From Arthrobacter alpinus (GTDB taxonomy: Bacteria; Actinomycetota; Actinomycetes; Actinomycetales; Micrococcaceae): a stretch of DNA of 64,000 nt. Positions 35,766 to 45,002 of this stretch are shown here, piece after piece. The stretch lies in the NCBI RefSeq assembly GCF_900105965.1, contig NZ_FNTV01000001.1, forward strand, positions 3,844,001-3,908,000, written 5' to 3'. Below the pieces are notes generated by a model. It saw only the letters and a list, made by a program, of their open reading frames with translations. It ran no database searches and was not told the DNA's origin. The position numbers and the translations under genes are program-made. The stretch's first letter is position 1. Every line of letters begins with the position of its first letter.

Positions 35766-35773
35766 AGTGCCGC

Positions 35774-36598
35774 ATGACCGATTTACTTTCCACGCCTATT
35801 TCCGGACCGTCTGCCGAACCGCAGGGCACTGCGGCCATGCCGGTCTCATTCCACAACCTTGGCCGCACATTTGGCACTGGCACGGCCGCGCACACGGTGC
35901 TTCGAGACGTCTCCTTTGAGGTTAAAGCAGGGGAGATTGTGGCGCTCCTTGGCCCCTCCGGTTGCGGCAAGTCCACACTCCTGCGCGCCGTGGCCGGGCT
36001 CGATGCGCCCAGCTCTGGGACTGTCAGCATTGACGGAACCCCGGTTACTGGCATAGATCCACGCTGCGCCGTGGCGTTTCAGGAACCCCGTTTGCTGCCG
36101 TGGAAATCAGTCTCCGGGAACGTGGCAATCGGGGTTCCAGCCGGCTTCGACGCAGCCAAGCGCAACGCAGCAGTTGAAAAGTTGGTGGGTCTCGTGGGGC
36201 TTTCCAAGTTTGCCGGACACCGGCCGCGGGAGGTCTCCGGCGGTATGGCTCAACGAGCATCGTTGGCCCGCGCCCTGGCCAGAAACCCCGGAGTCTTGCT
36301 GCTCGATGAGCCCTTCGGAGCCCTGGACGCCCTGACCCGAATCACCATGCAGGACCTGCTGCTGGACATTCATGCAGCCGAACCCACCACGGTTCTGCTG
36401 GTGACCCACGATGTTGATGAGGCCCTGCAACTTGCCGACCACATCATCTTGTTGGGTCCCGATGGCAGCGACCTTCCCGGCGCAACTATTGTGCGCACCG
36501 TTGAAGTTCCAGGCCCTCGCCCCCGTGACCGGGCATCGACTGCCTTGGCCGGCCTGCGCAGCTCCCTGCTCGCCAGTCTCGGCGTCGACGGCCACTAG
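35774..36598 (+). CDS. ssuB: ABC transporter ATP-binding protein, sulfonate/taurine type
   Basis: 274 residues from ATG 35774; an earlier in-frame ATG lies inside the riboswitch and is discounted. Walker A is GPSGCGKST, the signature REVSGGMAQRASLARAL, Walker B VLLLDEPFGALDALTR, and the switch His is in VTHDVDEALQLAD. FGALD-type Walker B and the short C-terminus are typical of the nitrate/sulfonate/taurine ABC subfamily. It energises uptake through the permease encoded two genes downstream. SAM-riboswitch control indicates a sulfur source such as an alkanesulfonate or a methionine-related compound. Confidence 0.87.
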   Translation: MTDLLSTPISGPSAEPQGTAAMPVSFHNLGRTFGTGTAAHTVLRDVSFEVKAGEIVALLGPSGCGKSTLLRAVAGLDAPSSGTVSIDGTPVTGIDPRCAVAFQEPRLLPWKSVSGNVAIGVPAGFDAAKRNAAVEKLVGLVGLSKFAGHRPREVSGGMAQRASLARALARNPGVLLLDEPFGALDALTRITMQDLLLDIHAAEPTTVLLVTHDVDEALQLADHIILLGPDGSDLPGATIVRTVEVPGPRPRDRASTALAGLRSSLLASLGVDGH

Positions 36599-36664
36599 GA
36601 CCACACGCCTTCACCGTCTTGTCTGTTCCTTCTTTTCTGAACCGCAACCATTTTGAGGATCATC

Positions 36665-37699
36665 ATGTCTTTTTCTCCCACTGTCAGCCGCCGTTCCTTC
36701 TTGGGCGCAGCCGCCGCCATCTCCGCGCTGGCCATGGCCGGATGCGCGGGCGAAAACGCCACAACTGATGGTGCCGCTCAACAAGGTGGCACGTTGAACA
36801 TCGACTTCGCCACATACAACCCGTTGAGCCTGGTCATCAAGGAAAAGGGCTGGCTTGAGGCAACCTTGGCTGATCAGGGCGTCACGGTGAACTGGCTGCA
36901 GTCAGCCGGTTCCAACAAGGCCAACGAAGCGCTGCGGGCCGGTGCCATTGACGTTGGTTCCACGGCCGGATCGGCAGCACTTTTGGCTCGATCAAACAAG
37001 TCTCCCATCAAGGCGATCTCCATTTTCTCCCAGCCAGAATGGGCGGCATTGGTGACAGCCAAGGGCTCAACCATCACTTCCGTGGCGGCTCTAAAGGGTA
37101 AATCCGTTGCGGCAACCAAGGGTACAGATCCATACTTCTTCCTGGTCCAGGCCCTGGCCGAGGCCGGTCTGAGCACGAAGGACGTGACCGTCGAGAACCT
37201 CCAACATGCCGATGGCCGTGCCGCCCTGGCCAACGGTTCCGTTGATGCCTGGTCAGGCCTGGATCCCATTATGGCCAGTGCCGAGCAAGACGGTGCGTCG
37301 CTGTTTTACCGAAACCTGAACTTCAACACCTATGGTTTCCTCAATGCCACCGAGTCGTTCTTGAAGGAGAAGCCGGAACTGGCCCAGACCGTGGTTGACG
37401 CGTATGAAAAGGCTCGGGTCTGGGCCTCGGAAAACCCCGAAGAGACGGCTCAGATCTTGGCCTCAGCCGCTGGTCTCAAGCCGGAAGTCGCCAACACTGT
37501 CATCCTGGAACGCAGCAATCTAGGGGTCTCCGGCGTCCCCGGCGAAAAGCAGCAGGCCGTGCTGGCCAAGATCGGGCCCACCTTCGTGGAGCTTGGCGAC
37601 GTGAAGACCCAGGGAGAAGTTGATGACGCGCTGGCGAGCTTGCTGGATGACTCCTTTGCCACGAAGGCCAATCCGGCAAACATCAAGGAAGCATCATGA
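36665..37699 (+). CDS. ssuA: ABC transporter substrate-binding lipoprotein, SsuA/TauA type
   Basis: 344 residues from ATG 36665 (GAGGA 5 nt upstream). The N-terminus has a twin-arginine motif SRRSFLG and a lipobox LAMAGC with the lipidated Cys at about residue 27. The mature part has the SsuA/NrtA fold: GSNKANEALRAGAIDVGSTAGSAALLA and ATKGTDPYFFLVQALAEAGL. It captures the substrate outside the cell and hands it to the permease, whose ATG overlaps its TGA by 4 bp. The TAT-type lipoprotein signal suggests export in folded form. Confidence 0.9.
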   Translation: MSFSPTVSRRSFLGAAAAISALAMAGCAGENATTDGAAQQGGTLNIDFATYNPLSLVIKEKGWLEATLADQGVTVNWLQSAGSNKANEALRAGAIDVGSTAGSAALLARSNKSPIKAISIFSQPEWAALVTAKGSTITSVAALKGKSVAATKGTDPYFFLVQALAEAGLSTKDVTVENLQHADGRAALANGSVDAWSGLDPIMASAEQDGASLFYRNLNFNTYGFLNATESFLKEKPELAQTVVDAYEKARVWASENPEETAQILASAAGLKPEVANTVILERSNLGVSGVPGEKQQAVLAKIGPTFVELGDVKTQGEVDDALASLLDDSFATKANPANIKEAS

Positions 37700-38517
37700 C
37701 GGTAAGAGCAGGCGCCGCCACGAAATCGCCCGGGCGCACGGCACCCTCGGGCAAGGCTCTGCTCTCAAACGGATGGGCCAAGCTTGGCTTGGGTTTGATC
37801 TTGCCCGTGCTGATCTTGCTGGCCTGGCACTTGAGCACGGCGGCCGGAATCTTCTCCCCGGTTCAGTTGCCGGCACCTCGCACGGTGTTAGAGGCCGCCG
37901 GAGAGCTGATTTCACGCAATGAACTGTTCAACCACGTTGCCATCTCCACTCAGCGGGTGTTGCTCGGATTTGTGGTTGGTGCTGCGCTGGGTATTTCGCT
38001 TGGGGCGCTGGTGGGCTTGTCCAAGATTGCTGAGGTGGTGCTGGGACCAACCATCGGCGCGCTGCGGGCTGTCCCTTCACTGGCCTGGGTGCCCCTGTTG
38101 ATCCTGTGGATGAAGATTGGGGAGGATTCCAAGGTCACCTTGATAGTAATTGGTGCGTTCTTCCCCGTGTTCACCACGGTGTCATTGGCGCTGCGTCACG
38201 TGGATAAAAACCTCGTGGAGGCTGCACGGGCCTTTGGCCTCAAGGGTGTGAAACTGCTGACGACGGTCCAGCTGCCGGCCGTTGTCCCGGCCATTTTTTC
38301 CGGCCTGCGGCTGGCTCTGGCCCAAGCCTGGTTGTTCCTGGTTGCCGCGGAACTCATTGCCTCGTCCATGGGTCTGGGCTTCCTCCTGACAGATTCTCAA
38401 TCCAATGGCCGCACCGACAGGCTGCTGTTGGCCATCATCCTGCTGGCCATTCTCGGTAAGATCACGGATGCCTTGCTGGGGCTGGCCGAGAAGTGGGCTG
38501 TACGCCGCTGGTCTTGA
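37696..38517 (+). CDS. ssuC: ABC transporter permease, SsuC/TauC type
   Basis: 273 residues with about six helices. The coupling-helix EAA-like loop is VEAARAFGLKGVKLLTTVQLPAVVPAIFSGLRLAL, and GALRAVPSLAWVPLLILWMKIGEDSKV is the conserved BPD_transp_1 segment of sulfonate/nitrate/taurine permeases. It is translationally coupled to the binding-protein gene. There is no FMN monooxygenase gene (ssuD/tauD type) in this operon, so desulfonation must be encoded elsewhere if the substrate is a sulfonate. Confidence 0.88.
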   Translation: MTVRAGAATKSPGRTAPSGKALLSNGWAKLGLGLILPVLILLAWHLSTAAGIFSPVQLPAPRTVLEAAGELISRNELFNHVAISTQRVLLGFVVGAALGISLGALVGLSKIAEVVLGPTIGALRAVPSLAWVPLLILWMKIGEDSKVTLIVIGAFFPVFTTVSLALRHVDKNLVEAARAFGLKGVKLLTTVQLPAVVPAIFSGLRLALAQAWLFLVAAELIASSMGLGFLLTDSQSNGRTDRLLLAIILLAILGKITDALLGLAEKWAVRRWS

Positions 38518-38610
38518 GCGGTTGCCGCCCGCAGTAGCAAAGTAGTGTCCGCCCCAGTAGGGTGGCACCAATACTTCGGCAGATGAATCGAGAAGTGAAT
38601 TGGGGACGCC

Positions 38611-39204
38611 ATGAGGTTTGCTCAAGGGTCTGGATGGTGCATCAGCATGGATGCCTCGTGGCCGCTTTCGGTAGCACTGTACGTTCGTGATGCTTTGGGC
38701 CTTGCAGCGACCAAGCCGTTCTTTGTGCCTCCGGTAGTTCCGGAAGTGCCCGAGCAGATACCCGCAACAGGACCCCTCAGTGACGTTGTCTTGGCCGGCG
38801 AGTGGGCGCACTGGTTTGCCGATTTGGTTCGAACCCGCAACGGCATCCGTTCCCTGGACGAGCTGTTGCTTGAAGACCGCCACCCCGAGCTTCAGGACTC
38901 CGTGCAGCAACACTTCATCGCAGCCCAGAGCGCCGCGGAACTATTCAAGGTCTCGTACCACGACGAGCTCATGCGTGCGGGAAAGAACCACGGTGCCATC
39001 CCTTCCCGGCTGGTGCACACCATTGAAAAGGAGTTGGGCCGCCGCGCGTCCCCCTTTGAATTGGCGGTCAGGGTTGTTCCGGTTCAGGGTCAATGGCTTC
39101 ACCGGCCCTTCCCCAAGCTGGTTCTCATGAGCAGTGCCGCGCAATTTGATTCCGATGCGCAGTTCCGCCTGCTGGGCCCCATACTCAGGGAACTGGCCAG
39201 CTAA
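38611..39204 (+). CDS. Conserved hypothetical protein
   Basis: 197 residues, soluble; start ATG 38611 with TGGGGACG upstream. The N-terminal half has WPLSVALYVRDALGL and a Pro/Val-rich linker, the C-terminal half a helix-rich segment and FELAVRVVPVQGQWLHRP. I recognise no catalytic motif. Its stop overlaps the convergent LysR gene end by 4 bp. It seems complete, with codon use like its neighbours. Confidence 0.65.
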   Translation: MRFAQGSGWCISMDASWPLSVALYVRDALGLAATKPFFVPPVVPEVPEQIPATGPLSDVVLAGEWAHWFADLVRTRNGIRSLDELLLEDRHPELQDSVQQHFIAAQSAAELFKVSYHDELMRAGKNHGAIPSRLVHTIEKELGRRASPFELAVRVVPVQGQWLHRPFPKLVLMSSAAQFDSDAQFRLLGPILRELAS

Positions 39205-40163
39205 ACCCGGCCCTCCGGCGTCGAACTTTCCCCGGACAAACCCTCAGCCGCCACCTGCAGGATTTCCCGGCAGGCCAAAATAGCCGGACGACGGCGGCTG
39301 GCCCGGCGCGCGGCCGTGAACACTGTACGACGGGGGAGCCCAGGCAGATCGATCAGGGTTAGTGCCGGTTCCCGCCCCGTCCACATCAGATCCGGCATCA
39401 AGGCCACGGCATGCCCGGATTCAATGAGACGTACCTGGGCCTGGAGATCGGCCGTTTCAAAACGCACATCCGGTTCAAAACCAGCTTGCCGGCACGCCTG
39501 TTCGGCCCAGTGCCGCGAGGCTGCGCCGCGCGGCTCCATGACCCATGGCAGCCCGGCGGTGTCCTCAAGATGCGTGATGGGCTCGGCGCGCAGCCTGGCC
39601 ACGGTTCCTTCCACGCCGGGGGAGGGGACTGCCAGTCGGATGGCATCGGTGGTCAGGACCACGCGGTCCAACTCCGGATGCCGTGGCGCGGCGTGTCCGG
39701 GGTATTGCTCGGCCACAACCATGTCGAAATCGCGCGCCCACGTCTCGTACAACGCCGTTTCCGGCTCGCGCTGGGTCATTTCGATGCGCACGTCCGGGTA
39801 GTTCTGCGACATCGCCGTGAGCAACTCCGGCAGCAGGGCCAAGGCTGCGGATTGGAAGACGGCCAGTTTTACCGTCCCTGCCACGGTTGTCAGCGAGGCC
39901 GCCATGTCCGCTTCGGCGCGCTCGAGGGATTCCACGATCTCCGCCGTGTGGGCCACCAAAATCTCCGCCTGTGCGGTTAGCTGCACGCGTCGGCCTACTT
40001 TGCGGAGCAGTTTCACCCCGGCTTCCTTCTCCAAAAGAGCCAGTTGCTGGGACACCGCAGACGGGCTGTATTGCAGGGCCAGGGCCACATCGGCCAGGGT
40101 TCCGCGGATGTGCAATTCACGCAGCAGCCGCAGGCGTTTTACGTCCAGCACGAGACTCTCCAA
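39201..40163 (-). CDS. LysR-family transcriptional regulator, probable regulator of putA
   Basis: 320 residues. The N-terminal HTH (LRLLRELHIRGTLADVALALQYSPSAVSQQLALLEKEAGVKLL) is followed by a PBP2-type effector domain. It diverges from putA with a 165-nt spacer carrying nested palindromes. In actinobacteria LysR-type regulators next to putA respond to proline. PutA in this window lacks the N-terminal ribbon-helix-helix of enterobacterial self-regulating PutA, so a separate regulator is needed and this gene is the obvious candidate. Confidence 0.88.
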   Translation of the reverse strand: MESLVLDVKRLRLLRELHIRGTLADVALALQYSPSAVSQQLALLEKEAGVKLLRKVGRRVQLTAQAEILVAHTAEIVESLERAEADMAASLTTVAGTVKLAVFQSAALALLPELLTAMSQNYPDVRIEMTQREPETALYETWARDFDMVVAEQYPGHAAPRHPELDRVVLTTDAIRLAVPSPGVEGTVARLRAEPITHLEDTAGLPWVMEPRGAASRHWAEQACRQAGFEPDVRFETADLQAQVRLIESGHAVALMPDLMWTGREPALTLIDLPGLPRRTVFTAARRASRRRPAILACREILQVAAEGLSGESSTPEGRV

Positions 40164-40169
40164 ATAGTT

Positions 40170-40225
40170 AAGTAAAACTGACTAATATTCGTCAAAAAAC
40201 ACCACTTTTACTTATTGAATATTAG
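40170..40225. promoter_or_regulatory. Nested palindromes in the LysR-putA spacer
   Basis: Two inverted repeats interlock: AAGTAAAA (40170-40177) with TTTTACTT (40206-40213), and CTAATATTC (40182-40190) with GAATATTAG (40217-40225). The stretch is AT-rich between two GC-rich genes. It begins 6 nt from the LysR start. This is a likely binding region of the LysR protein and promoter for both genes. Confidence 0.55.
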
Positions 40226-40328
40226 CTCCATACTGGACTCAATGGGAACCCGGCGGGCGTCTTTGGGCGATGTCGCCAGTGGGCCCACTAGCAATCGATC
40301 ACCAGCAGAAAAGAACCCACCAGACACC

Positions 40329-43300
40329 ATGACAAGCACCGTCCCTGCGGCCACCGCCGCGAACATCCCGGTCCCTGGCAACGACCTTGCCGAGGAGACC
40401 ATCGCATTGGTCCGGCACTGGCTCGGCGAAGCTGCCACATTCCCCGCCGACGTCTCGGCACAGCGACTGGCTGGCGTCCTGAAGGACCCCAACGGCCTTG
40501 ACTTCACAGTTGGCTTCGTTGACGGCGTGATCCGCCCCGAAGACCTCGCCGTGGCCGCCCGCAACCTGGCCGCACTGGCCCCCAAGGTTCCGGCGTTCCT
40601 GCCCTGGTACATGCGCGGCGCAGTCCGCCTCGGTGGCGTCATGGCCCCCATCCTGCCGGGCATTGTCATCCCGATCGCCCGCAGGGTTCTCCGGGACATG
40701 GTGGGCCACCTGATCGTGGACGCCACCGACGCCAAGCTGGGCCCGGCCATCGCCAAGATCCGCAAGGGCGGCGTTGACCTGAACATCAACCTGCTCGGCG
40801 AAGCCGTGCTGGGCGACAACGAAGCCGCCCGCCGCCTGCAGGGGACACTGGACCTGCTGGCGCGCGACGACGTGGACTACGTCTCCATCAAGGAATCCTC
40901 CACCGTTGCACCGCACTCCCCGTGGGCCTTTGACGACGCCGTCAACCACATCGTGGAAAAGCTCACGCCGCTGTACACGCTGGCCAACTCCTTCGCCAAG
41001 CCCAAGTTCATCAACCTGGACATGGAGGAGTACAAGGACCTCACCATGACCATCGCCGTGTTCAAGCGCATCCTGGACAAGCCCGAGTTCAAGAACCTCG
41101 AGGCCGGCATCGTGCTCCAGGCCTACCTGCCGGACACCCTGGCCGCCATGATCGAGCTGCAGGAGTGGGCAGCCGCCCGCCGCACCGAGGGCGGCGCCGC
41201 CGTCAAGGTTCGCATCGTCAAGGGCGCCAACCTGCCCATGGAACAGGTCCAGGCTTCCGTCTTCGGCTGGCCGCTGGCCACCTGGGGCACCAAGCAGGAC
41301 TCCGACACCAACTACAAGCGCATCGTGAACTACGCGCTGACCCCCGAGCACATCAACAACGTGCACATCGGCGTGGCCGGGCACAACCTGTTCGATGTTG
41401 CACACGCATGGCTGCTGGCCAAGCAGCGCGGCATTGACACCGCCTCCGGCCAGCTGGAATTTGAGATGCTGCTGGGCATGGCCACTGGCCAGGCCGAGGC
41501 CGTCCGCAAGGACGTTGGCTCGCTTCTGCTCTACACACCCGTGGTCCACCCGGGCGAATTCGACGTCGCCATCGCCTACCTCATCCGCCGGTTGGAAGAG
41601 GGCGCAAGCCAGGACAACTTCATGTCCGCCGTGTTTGAGCTCTCCGAAAACGAGGCCCTGTTCGAGCGCGAAACCAACCGCTTCCTGGCCTCCCTCCAGG
41701 ACCTGGACACCTCCGTCCCGCCCACGAACCGCGTGCAGGACCGCAACCAGCCGGCCACCCCGGCGCCTGCCGAGGGCTTCGCGAACACCCCGGACACCGA
41801 CCCGTCGCTGGTGCCCAACCACGCCTGGGGCCGCGACATCCTGGCCCGCATCCCCGGCTCGGAGCTGGGTGACGACATCGTCGCCGCGACCACCGTCACG
41901 GAACTGGACGAGCTGAATCGCATCGTGGCCACCGCCGTCGACGCAGCCTCTGCCTGGGGTGCCATGACCGGCGCCGAGCGCGCCGCCATCCTGCACAAGG
42001 CCGGCGACATGCTGGACGCCCGCCGCGCCGACTTCATGGAGGTCATGGCCTCCGAGACCGGCAAGACGCTGGACCAGTCGGACCCGGAGATCAGCGAAGC
42101 CGTGGACTTTGCCCACTACTACGCCGAGCGCGCCAAGGACCTGGAAACCGTCGACGGCGCCACGTTCGTCCCGGCCAAGCTCACCGTGGTGACCCCGCCG
42201 TGGAACTTCCCCGTTGCCATCCCGGCCGGCTCCACCCTCTCGGCACTCGCCGCCGGCTCCGCCGTCGTCATCAAGCCGGCACCGCAGGCACAGCGCAGCG
42301 GCTCCCTCATGGTCCAGGCCCTGTGGGACGCCGGAGTGCCGCGCGATGTCCTGGCCCTGGTGCAACTGGGTGAAAACGAGCTGGGCCAGGCCCTCGTGGC
42401 ACACCCCGCCGTCGACCGACTGATCCTGACCGGCGGCTACGAAACAGCCGAGCTGTTCCGCAGCTTCCGCAACGACCTGCCCATGCTGGCGGAGACCTCC
42501 GGCAAGAACGCCATCATCGTAACCCCCAGCGCCGACCTGGACCTGGCGGCCAAGGATGTTGTGCAGTCAGCGTTCGGCCACGCCGGGCAGAAGTGCTCCG
42601 CCGCGTCGCTGGTCATCATGGTCGGTTCCGTGGCCAAGTCCAACCGCTTCCGCAACCAGCTGCTCGACGCCGCTGCGAGCCTGAGCGTTGGCTACCCGGA
42701 AACCGCCACCACGCAGATGGGCCCGGTCATTGAGCCGGCCGCCGGCAAGCTGCTGGGCGCCCTGACCACCCTGGATGCCGGCGAGGCCTGGGCCATCGAG
42801 CCCAAGCAGCTGGACGAAACCGGGCGCCTCTGGTCCCCGGGTGTGCGCACCGGCGTTGCCGCGGGATCCAACTTCCACCTGACCGAATTCTTCGGCCCCG
42901 TGCTGGGCGTCATGCAGGCAGAGACGCTCGAGGAGGCCATCTCCATGGTCAACGCGATCGACTACGGTCTGACCACCGGCCTGCACTCCCTGGATTCCGC
43001 GGAGATTGGCCTCTGGCTGGACACCGTCCAGGCCGGAAACCTGTACGTGAACCGCGGCATCACCGGTGCCATTGTGCAGCGTCAGCCCTTCGGTGGCTGG
43101 AAGAAGTCGGCCGTTGGTGCGGGCACCAAGGCCGGCGGCCCCAACTACCTCATGGGCCTGGGGTCCTGGGTCCCCGCTACGGCCACGGCCACCGCGCCCC
43201 TGGGCGACGCCGCGACGAAGCTGCTGTCGGCTGCGTCCTCCCTGTCCGCTGATGAGCAGGCGTTCCTGACCCGCTCGCTGCAGAGTGACGCCGCCGCCTG

Positions 43301-43781
43301 GGCCAATGAATTCGGCGCCGCCAAGGACGTGTCCGGGCTGTGGGCCGAGCGCAACGTATTCCGCTACGTGGCACTGAACCCGCTGGTCCGCCTGGCCGAA
43401 GGGGAATCCACCGCCAAGCTGCTGCGCGTGCTTGCGGCAGGAATCCTGGCCGGGGCAGCCCCTGAAGTCTCCTCCGCCGTCGAGCTTCCCAGCGAAGTGG
43501 CAGCCCTGCTGCTGAGCCTGCGCATCAATGTGTCAGTGGAGAACGACGCCGACTGGCTCACCCGCGCGCAGCGCTTCGGTGCCGGCCGCATCCGCCTCAT
43601 CGGCGGTGACGCCACAGCCGTTTACGCGGCCACCGGCGGACGCCCCGACCTGGCGATCTACCACGGTGAGGTCACCGAGGCCGGCCGTGTGGAGATGCTG
43701 CCGTTCCTGCACGAGCAGGCCGTCAGCATCACGGCGCACCGCTTCGGCACCCCGAACCACCTCTCGGACGGTCTGATCTAG
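40329..43781 (+). CDS. putA: Bifunctional proline dehydrogenase / L-glutamate gamma-semialdehyde dehydrogenase
   Basis: 1150 residues from ATG 40329; the frame opens at TTG 40215 within the operator region, and no strong ribosome site decides. The flavin-dependent proline dehydrogenase barrel (about 100-450) includes KVRIVKGANLPME, and the NAD-dependent aldehyde dehydrogenase (about 530-1000) has PPWNFPVAIPAGS, ETSGKNA with catalytic Glu and GQKCSAAS with catalytic Cys. It oxidises proline to glutamate in two steps with channelled intermediate. There is a roughly 140-residue C-terminal tail and no DNA-binding domain at the N-terminus. Codon use is extremely C-biased, like catalase, implying high expression. 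Confidence 0.95.
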   Translation: MTSTVPAATAANIPVPGNDLAEETIALVRHWLGEAATFPADVSAQRLAGVLKDPNGLDFTVGFVDGVIRPEDLAVAARNLAALAPKVPAFLPWYMRGAVRLGGVMAPILPGIVIPIARRVLRDMVGHLIVDATDAKLGPAIAKIRKGGVDLNINLLGEAVLGDNEAARRLQGTLDLLARDDVDYVSIKESSTVAPHSPWAFDDAVNHIVEKLTPLYTLANSFAKPKFINLDMEEYKDLTMTIAVFKRILDKPEFKNLEAGIVLQAYLPDTLAAMIELQEWAAARRTEGGAAVKVRIVKGANLPMEQVQASVFGWPLATWGTKQDSDTNYKRIVNYALTPEHINNVHIGVAGHNLFDVAHAWLLAKQRGIDTASGQLEFEMLLGMATGQAEAVRKDVGSLLLYTPVVHPGEFDVAIAYLIRRLEEGASQDNFMSAVFELSENEALFERETNRFLASLQDLDTSVPPTNRVQDRNQPATPAPAEGFANTPDTDPSLVPNHAWGRDILARIPGSELGDDIVAATTVTELDELNRIVATAVDAASAWGAMTGAERAAILHKAGDMLDARRADFMEVMASETGKTLDQSDPEISEAVDFAHYYAERAKDLETVDGATFVPAKLTVVTPPWNFPVAIPAGSTLSALAAGSAVVIKPAPQAQRSGSLMVQALWDAGVPRDVLALVQLGENELGQALVAHPAVDRLILTGGYETAELFRSFRNDLPMLAETSGKNAIIVTPSADLDLAAKDVVQSAFGHAGQKCSAASLVIMVGSVAKSNRFRNQLLDAAASLSVGYPETATTQMGPVIEPAAGKLLGALTTLDAGEAWAIEPKQLDETGRLWSPGVRTGVAAGSNFHLTEFFGPVLGVMQAETLEEAISMVNAIDYGLTTGLHSLDSAEIGLWLDTVQAGNLYVNRGITGAIVQRQPFGGWKKSAVGAGTKAGGPNYLMGLGSWVPATATATAPLGDAATKLLSAASSLSADEQAFLTRSLQSDAAAWANEFGAAKDVSGLWAERNVFRYVALNPLVRLAEGESTAKLLRVLAAGILAGAAPEVSSAVELPSEVAALLLSLRINVSVENDADWLTRAQRFGAGRIRLIGGDATAVYAATGGRPDLAIYHGEVTEAGRVEMLPFLHEQAVSITAHRFGTPNHLSDGLI

Positions 43782-43810
43782 CACCCTCCGCAGTGACTGG
43801 CCGATTTCCG

Positions 43811-43864
43811 CGCCCGTCCCCATAAATGCGCCTTGTCTACAGGGCGCATTTATGGGGGACGGGC
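43811..43864. repeat. Palindromic repeat copy A (left of the AbiEi-like gene)
   Basis: A near-perfect inverted repeat of about 22 bp encloses TTGTCTACA. The stem contains CCCATAAATGCGCC-type sequence and is flanked by ATTTCCGC before and GGGCGCATTTTTTG after. The trailing T-run suggests it also terminates putA. It is very similar to copy B at 45003-45054. Confidence 0.8.
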
Positions 43865-43882
43865 GCATTTTTTGTGGGCCTG

Positions 43883-44887
43883 CTATTTTTGCGGGATTCC
43901 GGCCTGACGAAGCAGCCGCTCGAAGCCGCGAAGGTCCATCATTTCCGGCCATGTCCACCGGAAGAAGCCAACGCCCTGCGCCCGGATTTGATCTTCGCGG
44001 TCCTTTTCCTCGATGATCCGTTGTTCGATGGACTTTCCGCCGGCCCAATCCTGCCTCAAGTACTTGGCCCGGCCGTCAAATTCCCCGGCCTTGCGCTGGC
44101 GCGCGAACCAGAAGTCGACGAACGCGTCCCTGCCGTCGCGGAGGGTGAAGCAATGCTGCAGTTCCGGGGCGGCGAATCCCAGCTGGGCCATTCTGACCCG
44201 GCTGATGGATTCGCCCGCGGAACCGGAGAGTCCGGATGCGAACTCAACCACTGCCACGGCCCTGTTGTAGGCCGCCTTTGAAGGCAAGGAGTCTGCGGCG
44301 TCCAGGAGCTCGGACTTGAGCAGCGGCAAGCCCTGCGGCTCATCGTTGTTCCACACAGGATCTTGTTCGGAGGCTGCAGCATCCACGGGCAAGAAGACGT
44401 TGCCGGGCCCGGGATACCTGCGCTCATGCAGGCTGGAATCGCACACGGTCACAGCCTGCTCAAATTTCAGCCGCGTGATCAGTCCCAGCGTGGTGGTGAG
44501 TTTGTCCGTCAGCAGCAATGGACCGCAACGCACCACTCCACCGTCCAAACGCCCAAAGTGCCGGATGATGTCCCCTCGGCTGCGGCCGCCGCCCGCCTGA
44601 TCCGTCAAAACGTACAGCTTCTCCGGTGTTCCGCAGATCCACAAGCCCCAAAGGAGTGCGGCCGTGGACAAGCAAAATATGGGCGGGTCCTTGGTAGCCA
44701 GCGTGAATGCCGCAGCGCGCAGGCCGTACTGGGAGAACTCATCCAGGGCGTGCCACTCGGTGGCCTCTGCGTACACGCTGCGGCGGACACGAAAGTACCT
44801 GCCGCTGTTGCAAAGCCTGGCGAGCAGGCGTGAATCCTGGCCTGCCAGCTCCAGGTCCGAGGGAAGAATCAACCGTGGTGTGCCCAT
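43883..44887 (-). CDS. AbiEi-like / DUF559-type endonuclease-like protein
   Basis: 334 residues from ATG 44887; the longer frame to 45040 runs through the flanking palindrome. The N-terminal half (RLCNSGRYFRVRRSVYAEATEW...STAALLWGLWICG) resembles the type IV toxin-antitoxin AbiEi antitoxin domain. The C-terminal half has a PD-(D/E)xK-like pattern: Asp in VDFWF, EFD then GRAK, and a last strand FFRWTWPEM, as in DUF559 (Vsr-like) proteins. Such proteins are frequent in Micrococcales and their function is unproven. No partner AbiEii toxin gene is adjacent. It is bracketed by two palindromes. Confidence 0.7.
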   Translation of the reverse strand: MGTPRLILPSDLELAGQDSRLLARLCNSGRYFRVRRSVYAEATEWHALDEFSQYGLRAAAFTLATKDPPIFCLSTAALLWGLWICGTPEKLYVLTDQAGGGRSRGDIIRHFGRLDGGVVRCGPLLLTDKLTTTLGLITRLKFEQAVTVCDSSLHERRYPGPGNVFLPVDAAASEQDPVWNNDEPQGLPLLKSELLDAADSLPSKAAYNRAVAVVEFASGLSGSAGESISRVRMAQLGFAAPELQHCFTLRDGRDAFVDFWFARQRKAGEFDGRAKYLRQDWAGGKSIEQRIIEEKDREDQIRAQGVGFFRWTWPEMMDLRGFERLLRQAGIPQK

Positions 44888-45002
44888 GCCACCAAGCGTT
44901 CCAGACCTCTGGGCACCATGTAAGTGGGGTTCCTCGATCCTGTGGATAAGTCCGGAGAGCATGAAACTGATGTCACCCGAGGATCCGCGCGCCATTTCCG
45001 CA

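Noticed and set aside
35744-35773. Earlier ATG start for the ABC ATPase
   Set aside because: It lies within the SAM riboswitch core and has no Shine-Dalgarno; ATG 35774 has GGAG at the right distance.
40299-42404. Long open frame of 701 codons opposite putA, minus strand
   Set aside because: It mirrors the highly C-biased codons of putA in a high-GC genome, has His/Gly/Val-rich low-complexity composition and no motif.
40329-43781. PutA as a self-regulating DNA-binding enzyme
   Set aside because: No ribbon-helix-helix segment at the N-terminus; a LysR gene is divergent instead.
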